A program made the position numbers and the translations under genes. The notes beneath the pieces are model-generated. The model did no database searches and had not been told where the DNA came from. It was given only the letters and a program-made list of their open reading frames with translations. A stretch of 64,000 nt of DNA from Myxococcales bacterium UBA1660 (GTDB lineage Bacteria; Myxococcota_A; Polyangia; Polyangiales; Houyiibacteriaceae), in contig DCLA01000019.1 in the NCBI GenBank assembly GCA_002320815.1, positions 72,712 to 136,711 on the forward strand, given 5' to 3'. Below, piece after piece: positions 44,418 to 51,387 of this stretch. How positions within the stretch are numbered: position 1 is the first letter of the stretch; the number at the start of each line of letters is the position of its first letter.

Positions 44418-45404
44418 ATGAAGAACGCACTGGTCACGGGTGGGTGTGGGTTCCTCGGCAGCGCGATCGTGCGCCGGCTGCTCGACCGCGGAGTCACGGT
44501 CCGGATCCTGGCCCTTCCCAACGAGCCCACCACCAACGTCGACGGCCTGGAGGTGGAGATCGTCCGGGGCGACGTCACCTCCGTCGAGGACTGCAAGCGG
44601 GCCGTCGCGGGGATGGACACCGTCTTCCACGCCGCGGCGATCTATCTGGCCTGGGCCCCCGATCCCTCGCGCATGTACGAGGTGAACAACCGCGGCACCT
44701 TCAACATGATGGAGGCGGCCCGCCGCGAAGGGGTCGAGACCACCGTCTACACCGCCAGCATCGTGTCCCTGGGGCGCCCCCCGGTCGGCGAGGTGGCCGA
44801 CGAGGAGACGCGCTACGACGTCTGGGACCTCGACTTCCCCTACAGCCGGGCGAAGTTCCACAGTCGGATGATCGCCGAGGACTTCGCCGCCTGGGGGATG
44901 GACGTACGGGTCGTCTGCCCCGGAATCGTCTTCGGTCCCGGCGACATCGCGCCAACGCCCAGCGGGAAGCTCATCCTGGAGACCCTGCGGGGTGCTCCCC
45001 CCGTGGTGGTGGACGGCGGCGCCAGCTACGTCGACGTCCGGGACGCGGCCGAAGTCCACGTGCTGGCCGCGGAGAAGGGGCGCCCCGGCGAACGCTACGT
45101 GGCCGCCGGGACGAACCTGACCAACGAGGAGCTGCTGCAGGCGATCCACCGGGTCGCCGGTCGGAAGCGGAAGCTCTTCAACGTGCCCACCCCGGTCGCG
45201 CGCACGCTGGTGCGGGCGATGAACGCGCAGGCCGCGCGCACCGGGACCGAGCCCCAGCTCAGCCTGGACTTCTTCGAATACAGCCTCGTCCCGAGCTTCT
45301 TCGACGCCAGCAAGAGCGTTCGCGAGCTCGGCGCGACCTACCGCCCGATCGACCGGACGATCGCCGACGCCATCGCCTGGTTCGAGAAACACGGAAAACT
45401 ATGA
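44418..45404 (+). CDS. NAD-dependent epimerase/dehydratase family protein
   Basis: A 328-residue extended SDR enzyme. The ATG at 44418 has GAGAGG before it. The Rossmann motif TGGCGFLG is at residues 7-14, with the YxxxK dyad in YSRAKF. It resembles hopanoid-associated sugar epimerases (HpnA) and dihydroflavonol-4-reductase-like enzymes: HAAAIYLAW, SIVSLG, VCPGIVFGPGD and SYVDVRDAAEVHVLAAE. A product such as a nucleotide-sugar derivative or a lipid precursor is possible, but no hopanoid genes are near. The downstream response regulator gene is 99 bases away, on the same strand. Confidence 0.85.
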   Translation: MKNALVTGGCGFLGSAIVRRLLDRGVTVRILALPNEPTTNVDGLEVEIVRGDVTSVEDCKRAVAGMDTVFHAAAIYLAWAPDPSRMYEVNNRGTFNMMEAARREGVETTVYTASIVSLGRPPVGEVADEETRYDVWDLDFPYSRAKFHSRMIAEDFAAWGMDVRVVCPGIVFGPGDIAPTPSGKLILETLRGAPPVVVDGGASYVDVRDAAEVHVLAAEKGRPGERYVAAGTNLTNEELLQAIHRVAGRKRKLFNVPTPVARTLVRAMNAQAARTGTEPQLSLDFFEYSLVPSFFDASKSVRELGATYRPIDRTIADAIAWFEKHGKL

Positions 45405-45454
45405 CCTGAATGCTCTGCCGTTATTGTGCATCGAAGGGACAGGACCCGTCCTTG

Positions 45455-45474
45455 GCCTGGTACCGTTGCCAGGC
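45455..45474. promoter_or_regulatory. Dyad upstream of the sigma54-type response regulator
   Basis: GCCTGG-N8-CCAGGC at 45455-45474 is a symmetrical site 29 bases before the response regulator's ATG. It could be an autoregulatory operator. It is unlike the TGTCGG palindromes at 49339-49387. Confidence 0.35.
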
Positions 45475-45503
45475 TCCGCCGATGGATCTAGACTCTTTCG
45501 ACG

Positions 45504-46880
45504 ATGGCAGAATATTACAGCGAAGAGGAACCCGCGACGTCCAAGCGGCTCCTGCTCGCCGAGAACGACGCCGGATTGGCGAGGGTTCTCGCCATCCGCC
45601 TCGACCTCGACGGCTGGGACGTGACCACGGTCAACGACGGCGAGGCCGCCCTCGAGGTGCTGCGCGACAAGACCGTCGACGTGGTCCTCCTGGATCTTCG
45701 CCTCCCCCGGATGGACGGGATGGAGGTCCTGAAGCGCATCGCCAAGGGGCCCTCCGCGCCGCGGGTGGTGCTGATGTCGGGATACCTGGACTCCGACAAC
45801 ACCCTCGACGCCATCCGCGCCGGCGCCACCGAGGTCCTACAGAAGCCGGTCGAGCCGGCGCGGCTGCTCGGCATCCTGGAGGAGCTCGCGCGCAACCGTC
45901 CCCGTCGCGCCGAGGGCGCGGGGGACCTGGGGATCATCGGGCGCACCAGCATCGTGGGGTGGATGCGGGATCAGATCGCCGAGGTGGCGCGCTTCCCGGA
46001 GGTCCCGGTGCTCATCCTCGGGGAGACCGGCACCGGCAAGGAGCTGGTCGCCCGGGCCATCCACGAGCGGAGCGGCTCCAAGGGGCAACTCGTCGCCGTG
46101 AACTGCGCCGCCCTCCCCGAGCACCTCTTCGAGAGCGAGCTCTTCGGCCACGTGAGCGGCGCCTTCACCGGGGCCCGCACGCCCAAGGCCGGTCTCCTCG
46201 AGACCGCTGGCGAGGGGACCATCTTTCTCGACGAGATTGGCGAGCTGCCGCTCTCCATGCAGACCAAGCTCCTGCGCGTCCTGGAGACCCGCTCCTTCCG
46301 CCGGGTGGGCGCGAACTACGAGCAGCCGCTGCGGGCGCGGATCGTCAGCGCCACGAACCGCGAGCTGGTCGGCCTCCCCGGAGAACCCCTCCGCACCGAT
46401 CTCTTCTTCCGCCTGGCCGGCTACACGATCCGTACGCCCGCGCTGCGCGAACGGATCGACGACGTCCCCCTGCTCTGCCAGCACTTCCTCCGGGAGTTCC
46501 AGAAGCAGTACCACTCCGAGGCCGCAGAGGTCTCCGAGCAGGCGCTCTGCGCCCTGCGCGGCCACGAATGGCCGGGGAACGTGCGTGAGCTACGTACGGT
46601 CCTGATGACGGCCATGATCGGCGCCGGGCCCCGGCTCGAGGTGCGGCACGTGATGCGCGCGCTGGGCAGCCGGCTCGCCCCGCCCAGCGACGACAAGCCC
46701 ATCTCCGAGGTCCGCGTCCGCATGCAGGACGAGGAGATCACTTCGATGGCCGAGGTCGAGCGGGAGACCCTCGAGCGCGCGTACAGCGCGTGCAACGGCA
46801 ACCTGAGCTCGACCGCGCGCAAGCTGGAGATGCCGCGCTCGACGCTGCGGGACCGCCTGAAGCGCCACGGCATCCTCTGA
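45504..46880 (+). CDS. Sigma54-dependent response regulator (NtrC type)
   Basis: A 458-residue NtrC-family regulator. The receiver is at residues 14-130 (Glu20/Asp22 acidic pocket, phospho-acceptor Asp64, Lys114), the AAA+ domain at 145-380 has Walker A GETGTGKE (173-180), the sigma54-contact loop GAFTGA (219-224) and Walker B FLDE (241-244), and a Fis-type helix-turn-helix ends the protein (NLSSTARKLEMPRSTLRDRLKRHGIL). All catalytic parts are intact, so it should activate transcription at -24/-12 promoters when phosphorylated. It is convergent with the MglA-like gene. It is the nearest candidate to act on the two sigma54 promoters 3-4 kb away at 49270-49474, and the histidine kinase at 49490 is the nearest kinase. 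Confidence 0.95.
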   Translation: MAEYYSEEEPATSKRLLLAENDAGLARVLAIRLDLDGWDVTTVNDGEAALEVLRDKTVDVVLLDLRLPRMDGMEVLKRIAKGPSAPRVVLMSGYLDSDNTLDAIRAGATEVLQKPVEPARLLGILEELARNRPRRAEGAGDLGIIGRTSIVGWMRDQIAEVARFPEVPVLILGETGTGKELVARAIHERSGSKGQLVAVNCAALPEHLFESELFGHVSGAFTGARTPKAGLLETAGEGTIFLDEIGELPLSMQTKLLRVLETRSFRRVGANYEQPLRARIVSATNRELVGLPGEPLRTDLFFRLAGYTIRTPALRERIDDVPLLCQHFLREFQKQYHSEAAEVSEQALCALRGHEWPGNVRELRTVLMTAMIGAGPRLEVRHVMRALGSRLAPPSDDKPISEVRVRMQDEEITSMAEVERETLERAYSACNGNLSSTARKLEMPRSTLRDRLKRHGIL

Positions 46881-46900
46881 GCGGGATCCGAGTCGTCGCC

Positions 46901-46932
46901 GCTCGCCGTCGTCCGATGAGACGACGACGAGC
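46901..46932. terminator. Stem-loop between two convergent genes
   Basis: GCTCGCCGTCGTC and GACGACGACGAGC form a 13-bp stem (one mismatch) around a 6-base loop between the response regulator's stop at 46880 and the MglA-like gene's stop at 46941. It could stop transcription in both directions, although there is no clear T-run. Confidence 0.45.
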
Positions 46933-46940
46933 ACGACGGG

Positions 46941-48413
46941 CTATTCGTGCCACTCGCGGTGGTAGTCGCGAGCGCGGTCCCGGAGGGCATCGTGGCCCAA
47001 CACGGCGGGAGCCCGCGCGAAGGCCGCCGCGAGGCCCGGCCGCTGGCGAACCAGCACCCGGACGATGGGACCGAGCTCGATGCCGACCACGTCGGTGAGC
47101 TTCCGCTCCGGCGCCGTGATGCCCGGCTCGGACATCAAGCCCACATGGACCGGCCGTCCCGCGGGGTCCACTCCGACGGTCCACAGGTTCGTGGGCATGG
47201 TCAGGCTCCGATCCACGGCGGCCTCTTCGGCCAGCTCGAGGGTGCGGGCCATCCCCAGGAGCTTCTCGGCCACGACCGAGTCGGGCGTCTCGGGTCCGAG
47301 CTCGCTCAAGCTGTCGCGCAGTGCGGGGAGGGTCCGAACGAGCTGCCACAGACGCCCGCGACCTCCCGGTTCGGGCGCGGCGACCAGGACCCGGTCCCGC
47401 GAGAGCATGCCCTTGAGCAACGAGTGACGCCGGGCCCACTCCAGCATCGCGTTTCGGGCACCGTCGGCGGTCTCGTAAGCAGACTCGAGACCCGACCGAG
47501 CACGCCACCCGGCCCCGGTCGCCGCCCAGCTCCCGTCCCGGGCGCGCTGCACCTCGAGGCCCAAGGTCGAGACCTCGTGCAGGAGAATGCGACCGTCGAC
47601 CGGCGGCCAGATCAACCCGCCGGGCGTGTCCGGGTCCGGGATCACCGGCACTCGATCCGGATCGTAGGGCTCGGCCTCGACCGGGGGTGCGCTCTCGCGC
47701 TCGGCGCCGTGCGGTACCGGGTCTTCGAAGTCGGTGGGCTCCGCTTCGGCAGAAACGTCGTGAACTCGCTCGAGGGCCGCACCCAGCTGGGACATGCTCT
47801 CGATGAGCACCTCGCGAGTGGGCGGAGGGGGTTTGCCCAGCACGTCCTTCGAGGCGCGCACGCGGTCCAAGGCGAGGCGCACGCCGAGGACGAAGGTCTC
47901 TCGAACGCCCGCGCCATCGGTTGCCACGGTCTCCGTGATGGCCAAGGGCGCGATGGCCAGACACCGCTCCCGGATCACCTCCGCGGGGACCCGCTTGGGG
48001 TCGTCCCGCTTGTTCGCTTGCACCACCACCCCCACGGGCGGTGACTGCTCCCTGCTCCATCGCAGGAGCTCCTGGAGCCGGCCGATGCATTCGTCGAACG
48101 CATCGGCCCGAGAGTCGAGAACGAAGATCACCACGTCCGCCGTCTCGACGAGCATCTCTCGTCGAGCCGCCAGCTCGCGCTGGCCGGGCACCGTGATGAT
48201 CTCGCAGTGAATCTGCCGACCATCATAGAGCCCCCCCACATAGTCGGCCCAATCGTAGAAGAGGGTCCGGCCACGCTCCTCCTCCGGGGTCTCGACTGCA
48301 ACGCCCAGGCGGTCCGCCAGTGTGCGGACAGTGGTCGTCTTCCCGGAGAAGGGCGGGCCATCGTACACCACCCTCAGGACGAGGACTCCGCGATCGTCAT
48401 CGATGCGAGCCAT
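46941..48413 (-). CDS. MglA-like small GTPase with long C-terminal extension
   Basis: A 490-residue protein. Residues 1-195 are an MglA-type Ras-like GTPase: P-loop GPPFSGKTT (19-27; MglA has GPGLSGKTT), the switch 1 segment RGRTLFYDW (47-55), switch 2 TVPGQ (74-78) and the G4 motif NKRD (134-137). MglA controls front-rear polarity and motility in Myxococcus and is turned off by the Roadblock protein MglB. The last ~290 residues are not in MglA: an acidic linker, then a Trp-containing region (WPPVDGRILLHEVS, SWAATGAGWRARSG) and helical parts of unknown function. It follows two Roadblock genes with only 13 bases between it and the nearer one, so all three form one operon. Confidence 0.85.
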   Translation of the reverse strand: MARIDDDRGVLVLRVVYDGPPFSGKTTTVRTLADRLGVAVETPEEERGRTLFYDWADYVGGLYDGRQIHCEIITVPGQRELAARREMLVETADVVIFVLDSRADAFDECIGRLQELLRWSREQSPPVGVVVQANKRDDPKRVPAEVIRERCLAIAPLAITETVATDGAGVRETFVLGVRLALDRVRASKDVLGKPPPPTREVLIESMSQLGAALERVHDVSAEAEPTDFEDPVPHGAERESAPPVEAEPYDPDRVPVIPDPDTPGGLIWPPVDGRILLHEVSTLGLEVQRARDGSWAATGAGWRARSGLESAYETADGARNAMLEWARRHSLLKGMLSRDRVLVAAPEPGGRGRLWQLVRTLPALRDSLSELGPETPDSVVAEKLLGMARTLELAEEAAVDRSLTMPTNLWTVGVDPAGRPVHVGLMSEPGITAPERKLTDVVGIELGPIVRVLVRQRPGLAAAFARAPAVLGHDALRDRARDYHREWHE

Positions 48414-48426
48414 CGTGCCTACGAGC

Positions 48427-48795
48427 CTAGCTGATCTGCGAGATGTGCTTGTTCACGGCCATGCGGACGATGGCGAGGTTGCTCTGCGCCTTGTCCACCG
48501 CGAGGTAGAGGAAGGTGGTCGGGTTGACCATCTTGATGAGGTGGATCTGATCGTCGAGCGAGATGAGCATGTCCTGGATGCCTCCGCTGAGGCCGAGAGC
48601 ACCCATGATCTTCAGCTTCTGCTTCACCAGCTCGCTGTTGTAAGCACTGGCCGCCGTCAGGTCGAAGTCCGTGCGCGAGGTCTTGACCGCCAGGGTCATG
48701 CCGGACTCGAGGTCGACGAGGGAGGCGGCGATGAAACCGGAGGCATCCTTTTCGATGGCCTCGAGGGTCTGGACGAGCTGATTTTCGGTAACCAT
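48427..48795 (-). CDS. Roadblock/LC7 domain protein (MglB-like), second copy
   Basis: A 122-residue single-domain Roadblock/LC7 protein. The pattern fits the family: SLVDLESGMTLAVKT in the first strand pair, GGIQDMLISLDDQIHLIKMV in the middle, and TFLYLAVDKAQSNLAIVRMAVNKH in the last helix. Such proteins form dimers and act as GAPs or exchange factors for MglA-type GTPases; MglB is the classic case. It lies 13 bases upstream of the MglA-like gene in the same operon and 64 bases downstream of another Roadblock gene, so it is an obvious candidate regulator of the GTPase, possibly as a heterodimer. Confidence 0.92.
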   Translation of the reverse strand: MVTENQLVQTLEAIEKDASGFIAASLVDLESGMTLAVKTSRTDFDLTAASAYNSELVKQKLKIMGALGLSGGIQDMLISLDDQIHLIKMVNPTTFLYLAVDKAQSNLAIVRMAVNKHISQIS

Positions 48796-48859
48796 GTGTT
48801 CGTTTCCTTGTCTTGTGCTGCAGTCGTTGGCTCATGAACCCGCGAACGCGGGCCATACT

Positions 48860-49225
48860 TCAGATGGTCAATGCCTTCTCGGCACTGCTCAACTTCAACC
48901 TGGCCATGGCGAGATTTCCCTTCGCCTTGTCGATCACCAGGTAGATGAAGAGCGCGTCGTTGGAGCTCAGCGGTCGGATCAGATGGTACTGCTTCCCGAG
49001 CGAGATCAGAATGTCCTCGATCTCGTCGTCCAGCTTGAGCGCGGCCATGGTCTTGCGCTTCGCGCGCACCACCTCGGTATTACCCGCCGCCGCGATCTCC
49101 AGATCGACCGGTCCACCCCCACCCATCGCACCCAGCATCATGCCACTGTTGCTGTCGACGATACAGGCTCCCATGGCTCCATCGAGCTCCAAGATGTCCG
49201 CGAGGGTTTGTTTGATGTCTGCCAC
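48860..49225 (-). CDS. Roadblock/LC7 domain protein (MglB-like), first copy
   Basis: A 121-residue Roadblock/LC7 protein, first gene of the operon. I start it at the GTG at 49225, with AAGGAG 8 bases upstream; a longer form starting at 49246 is less likely. ACIVDSNSGMMLGAMGGGG, ILISLGKQYHLIRPL and LFIYLVIDKAKGNLAMARLKL are family features. It resembles the next gene in layout but not closely in sequence, so the two are distinct paralogs and could pair with each other. A near-consensus sigma54 promoter at 49270-49285 reads into it, with a leader of about 34 bases carrying the ribosome binding site. Confidence 0.92.
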   Translation of the reverse strand: MADIKQTLADILELDGAMGACIVDSNSGMMLGAMGGGGPVDLEIAAAGNTEVVRAKRKTMAALKLDDEIEDILISLGKQYHLIRPLSSNDALFIYLVIDKAKGNLAMARLKLSSAEKALTI

Positions 49226-49269
49226 CGGGGGGCTCCTTCTCGACACTTCGTCGGGTTGACGAGGGCTAC

Positions 49270-49285
49270 TGCAGAGGTCGTGCCA
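49270..49285 (-). promoter_or_regulatory. Sigma54 promoter for the Roadblock-GTPase operon
   Basis: On the minus strand TGGCACGACCTCTGCA matches TGGCACR-N4-TTGCW except for one base (CTGC for TTGC), with exact GG-N10-GC spacing. The start site would be about 49259, 34 bases before the GTG of the first Roadblock gene. The two palindromes at 49339-49387 lie about 90-120 bases upstream, the right distance for an enhancer. Confidence 0.75.
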
Positions 49286-49338
49286 CCCGTGATCTCCCGC
49301 CTTCCACCCCCGGAAGGACTGTCGTTCGAGGTCGGGAA

Positions 49339-49362
49339 TGTCGGATCCGTCGATATCCGACA
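49339..49362. promoter_or_regulatory. Enhancer-like palindrome 1
   Basis: TGTCGGAT-N8-ATCCGACA is a perfect inverted repeat in the middle of the divergent region, with a half-site TGTCGG shared with palindrome 2. It lies about 90 bases upstream of one sigma54 promoter and about 135 bases upstream of the other. Confidence 0.65.
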
Positions 49363-49368
49363 GGTGAA

Positions 49369-49387
49369 GGTGTCGGTATCCGACACC
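49369..49387. promoter_or_regulatory. Enhancer-like palindrome 2
   Basis: GGTGTCGG-TAT-CCGACACC is a 19-base perfect inverted repeat with the same TGTCGG/CCGACA half-sites as palindrome 1, centred 27 bases away. Its centre is about 107 bases before the predicted start of the histidine kinase transcript and about 119 bases from the other start. Confidence 0.7.
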
Positions 49388-49458
49388 CCGCCGTCGATCC
49401 CGTCACTCGACCCCCGTGTCCCCGCCCCCACTCGGTGCCTTTCGAGTGGGGACACCCC

Positions 49459-49474
49459 GGGCACGGCGGTTGCA
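49459..49474 (+). promoter_or_regulatory. Sigma54 promoter for the histidine kinase operon
   Basis: GGGCACGGCGGTTGCA matches TGGCACR-N4-TTGCW at all positions except the first T, with exact spacing. The start site would be near 49485, only 5 bases before the kinase's ATG at 49490, so the mRNA may be leaderless or translation may begin at a later codon. Confidence 0.7.
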
Positions 49475-49489
49475 CGAGCCTCTCCTGCC

Positions 49490-50536
49490 ATGCCCAACCG
49501 CGAAATCGACACCCGGTTCATCCAGCGCGTGGACGCCCCCATGGCGACCGTGAGCCTGGACGGGACCCTCGTCGCGACGACGCCCCGCGCCCGGGTCCTG
49601 CTGACGCTCGGGCCCGAGCCGCCCGTGCGCGTACCTGACGATCTCTGGACGCAGTTGGAGGCGAATCCCCCCGGCACCGCCGTGCAGTGGCGGCGGCCGC
49701 GAAGCAGCCGGCCGGGCGCCTCCTCCGAACTGATCGGATGCAGCCGCTACATCGCCGAAGATGGGTACCTGCTGCTCCTCAAGGAACTGACCGAGCAGGA
49801 GGCGGCTCGCTCCCACATGTTGCAGCGGCAGCGGCTCGCGGCCATCGGCCGTCTCGTCGCCAGCATCGCTCATGACCTCCGGAACACGGTCTCGAGCATC
49901 GTCTACAGCGCGGACCTCTTGGGTATCGAAGGGCTCCCGGCCGATTCCCGCGCCGAAGCCCTCGGCGAGATCCTCGATGCCTCGCGCCGAATGCAGGTGA
50001 CGGTCGACGGCTTGCTCGACTTCGCCCGGCTGGGTCCGTCGATCTCGGTGCCGGTTTCCCTCCAGGACACCCTCACCCGAGCCCAAGGTGTCCTGCGACC
50101 CTCGTTCGCGCCCGAGACCGACCACTTCCTCAGCGTCGAGCTCGCGCCGGATGCGCAGTGGGTGCTCGGCAACACGCTGGTGGTGGAGAACGTCTTCGTG
50201 AACCTCCTGCTCAACGCAGTGCAGAGTTCCCGGGGTCGGGCCCTGACGGTCGTGGTCCGGTCCGAGCGCCTGCATGACCGGGGCTCGTGGGTACGCGTCC
50301 ACGTGGAGGATGATGGCCCCGGCGTGGCCCGGGAGGACCGCGCGTCGATCTTCGAGCCCTTCTTCACCACCCGAACCGACGCCACGGGCATGGGCCTCAC
50401 CAATGCCGCCGAGGCCGTCGAGGGCCTCGGCGGCGCCCTTCGTCTGATGGACAGCCCCAAGGGCGCGCACTTCGAGTTCGATCTCCCCGCTCCCCCCACT
50501 GCCGACGAGGGCGCCTCGTCCGGAGATCTCCGGTGA
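49490..50536 (+). CDS. Sensor histidine kinase, cytoplasmic
   Basis: A 348-residue histidine kinase. A PAS-like N-terminal region (residues 14-105) is followed by the HisKA H-box with His128 (IAHDLRN) and a HATPase domain: N-box with Asn242 (NLLLNAVQ), G1 DDGPG (274-278), F-box FEPFF and G2 box GMGL (300-303). No membrane segment is seen, so it senses an internal signal. It begins at 49490 just after a sigma54 promoter; there is no Shine-Dalgarno. A second in-frame ATG at 49541 is possible. Its stop overlaps the next start (GTGA), so it is co-translated with the unknown protein. The NtrC-type regulator at 45504 is a plausible partner. Confidence 0.93.
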   Translation: MPNREIDTRFIQRVDAPMATVSLDGTLVATTPRARVLLTLGPEPPVRVPDDLWTQLEANPPGTAVQWRRPRSSRPGASSELIGCSRYIAEDGYLLLLKELTEQEAARSHMLQRQRLAAIGRLVASIAHDLRNTVSSIVYSADLLGIEGLPADSRAEALGEILDASRRMQVTVDGLLDFARLGPSISVPVSLQDTLTRAQGVLRPSFAPETDHFLSVELAPDAQWVLGNTLVVENVFVNLLLNAVQSSRGRALTVVVRSERLHDRGSWVRVHVEDDGPGVAREDRASIFEPFFTTRTDATGMGLTNAAEAVEGLGGALRLMDSPKGAHFEFDLPAPPTADEGASSGDLR

Positions 50537-51387
50537 ACCAGCACATCAACGACGTGCGGGAGACGGCGTCTCCCGATGCCCAGACCCTGCGTGGCACCTT
50601 GGCGGTGCTCCGAGCCATCGAAGATCAATGCGCCCGCGGCCCCGCGCTCTTGCGCTTCGAAGGCGCTGGCGACGTACTGGTCACCCATGGGGCCCTCTGC
50701 TGGGCCTCCGCCCGCGGCATGCGGCAGCGGATGTCGGACCTGCTGCGCTACAAGTGCAACCCCCCGCTGGAGCGCGAGTTTCTCACGGAGGTCCTGCAGC
50801 GTTGTCGGCGGGAGCGAACTCCCCTCGGCGACGCGCTTCTCGCGACGGGCAAGGTGACGGAGTCCGGGCTTCGGTCGGCGCTGGCGAACCAGGTGACGGA
50901 CGCGATCGCTCGGATCGGCATGAAGGAGTCCCAGTTGACCGCGAGGGAGAATCTCGCCCGCGCCGAGTACGACGAGCGTTTCACCTTCTCGCCTGCGGAG
51001 ATCTTCGCCGCTCTGGGTGCGCGGAGGGACCCTGCCGGTGCGGTGGTCGCGCGGCGCCGGCTTCAGTGGGCGTTCGACGGGACGGGCGGTTGCGGCTTCG
51101 CCTTCTTCGCAGAGGGCTCCCGCGACCACACCGTCGCTCTCGCGGTGACTCGCGAGTGCAGCCTCGCGATTCAGCAGATGGTCGTGCTGGCGCGGTGGGC
51201 GCGCGAGATCTTGCGGGTCGAAGGCTTCCTCGAGCCCTCCCGGCTGGTGGTCGCCAAGGTCGATGATTGGACCGCGCTGGTCGCCTGGTCCCGAGAGGGG
51301 GTAATCTTCGCCGGCCGAGTTCCGCTCGATTCGGTCGAACACCTCGCCTCGACCGTGGACGGCGAACCGCGGAGGCAGACCCAATGA
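50533..51387 (+). CDS. Unknown protein, weakly like type IV pilus ATPase N-terminal domains
   Basis: A 284-residue cytoplasmic protein between a histidine kinase and a receiver-DUF4388 gene, with 4-base overlaps at both ends (GTGA, ATGA). I recognise no firm family. Residues 85-125 (TPLGDALLATGKVTESGLRSALANQ) weakly resemble the lGelLveaGlxxxxqLxxAL motif of MshEN/GspE-N domains found at the start of pilus and secretion ATPases. The rest is alpha-beta with several Arg-rich helices and an isolated FEGAG-type strand. A role in passing a signal between the kinase and the receiver protein is likely from its place in the operon. Confidence 0.55.
   Translation: MNQHINDVRETASPDAQTLRGTLAVLRAIEDQCARGPALLRFEGAGDVLVTHGALCWASARGMRQRMSDLLRYKCNPPLEREFLTEVLQRCRRERTPLGDALLATGKVTESGLRSALANQVTDAIARIGMKESQLTARENLARAEYDERFTFSPAEIFAALGARRDPAGAVVARRRLQWAFDGTGGCGFAFFAEGSRDHTVALAVTRECSLAIQQMVVLARWAREILRVEGFLEPSRLVVAKVDDWTALVAWSREGVIFAGRVPLDSVEHLASTVDGEPRRQTQ

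Noticed and set aside
45440..45474. A sigma54-like TGGCCTGG...TTGCC before the response regulator
   Set aside because: The distance between GG and GC is two bases too long for sigma54, so it was kept only as a dyad.
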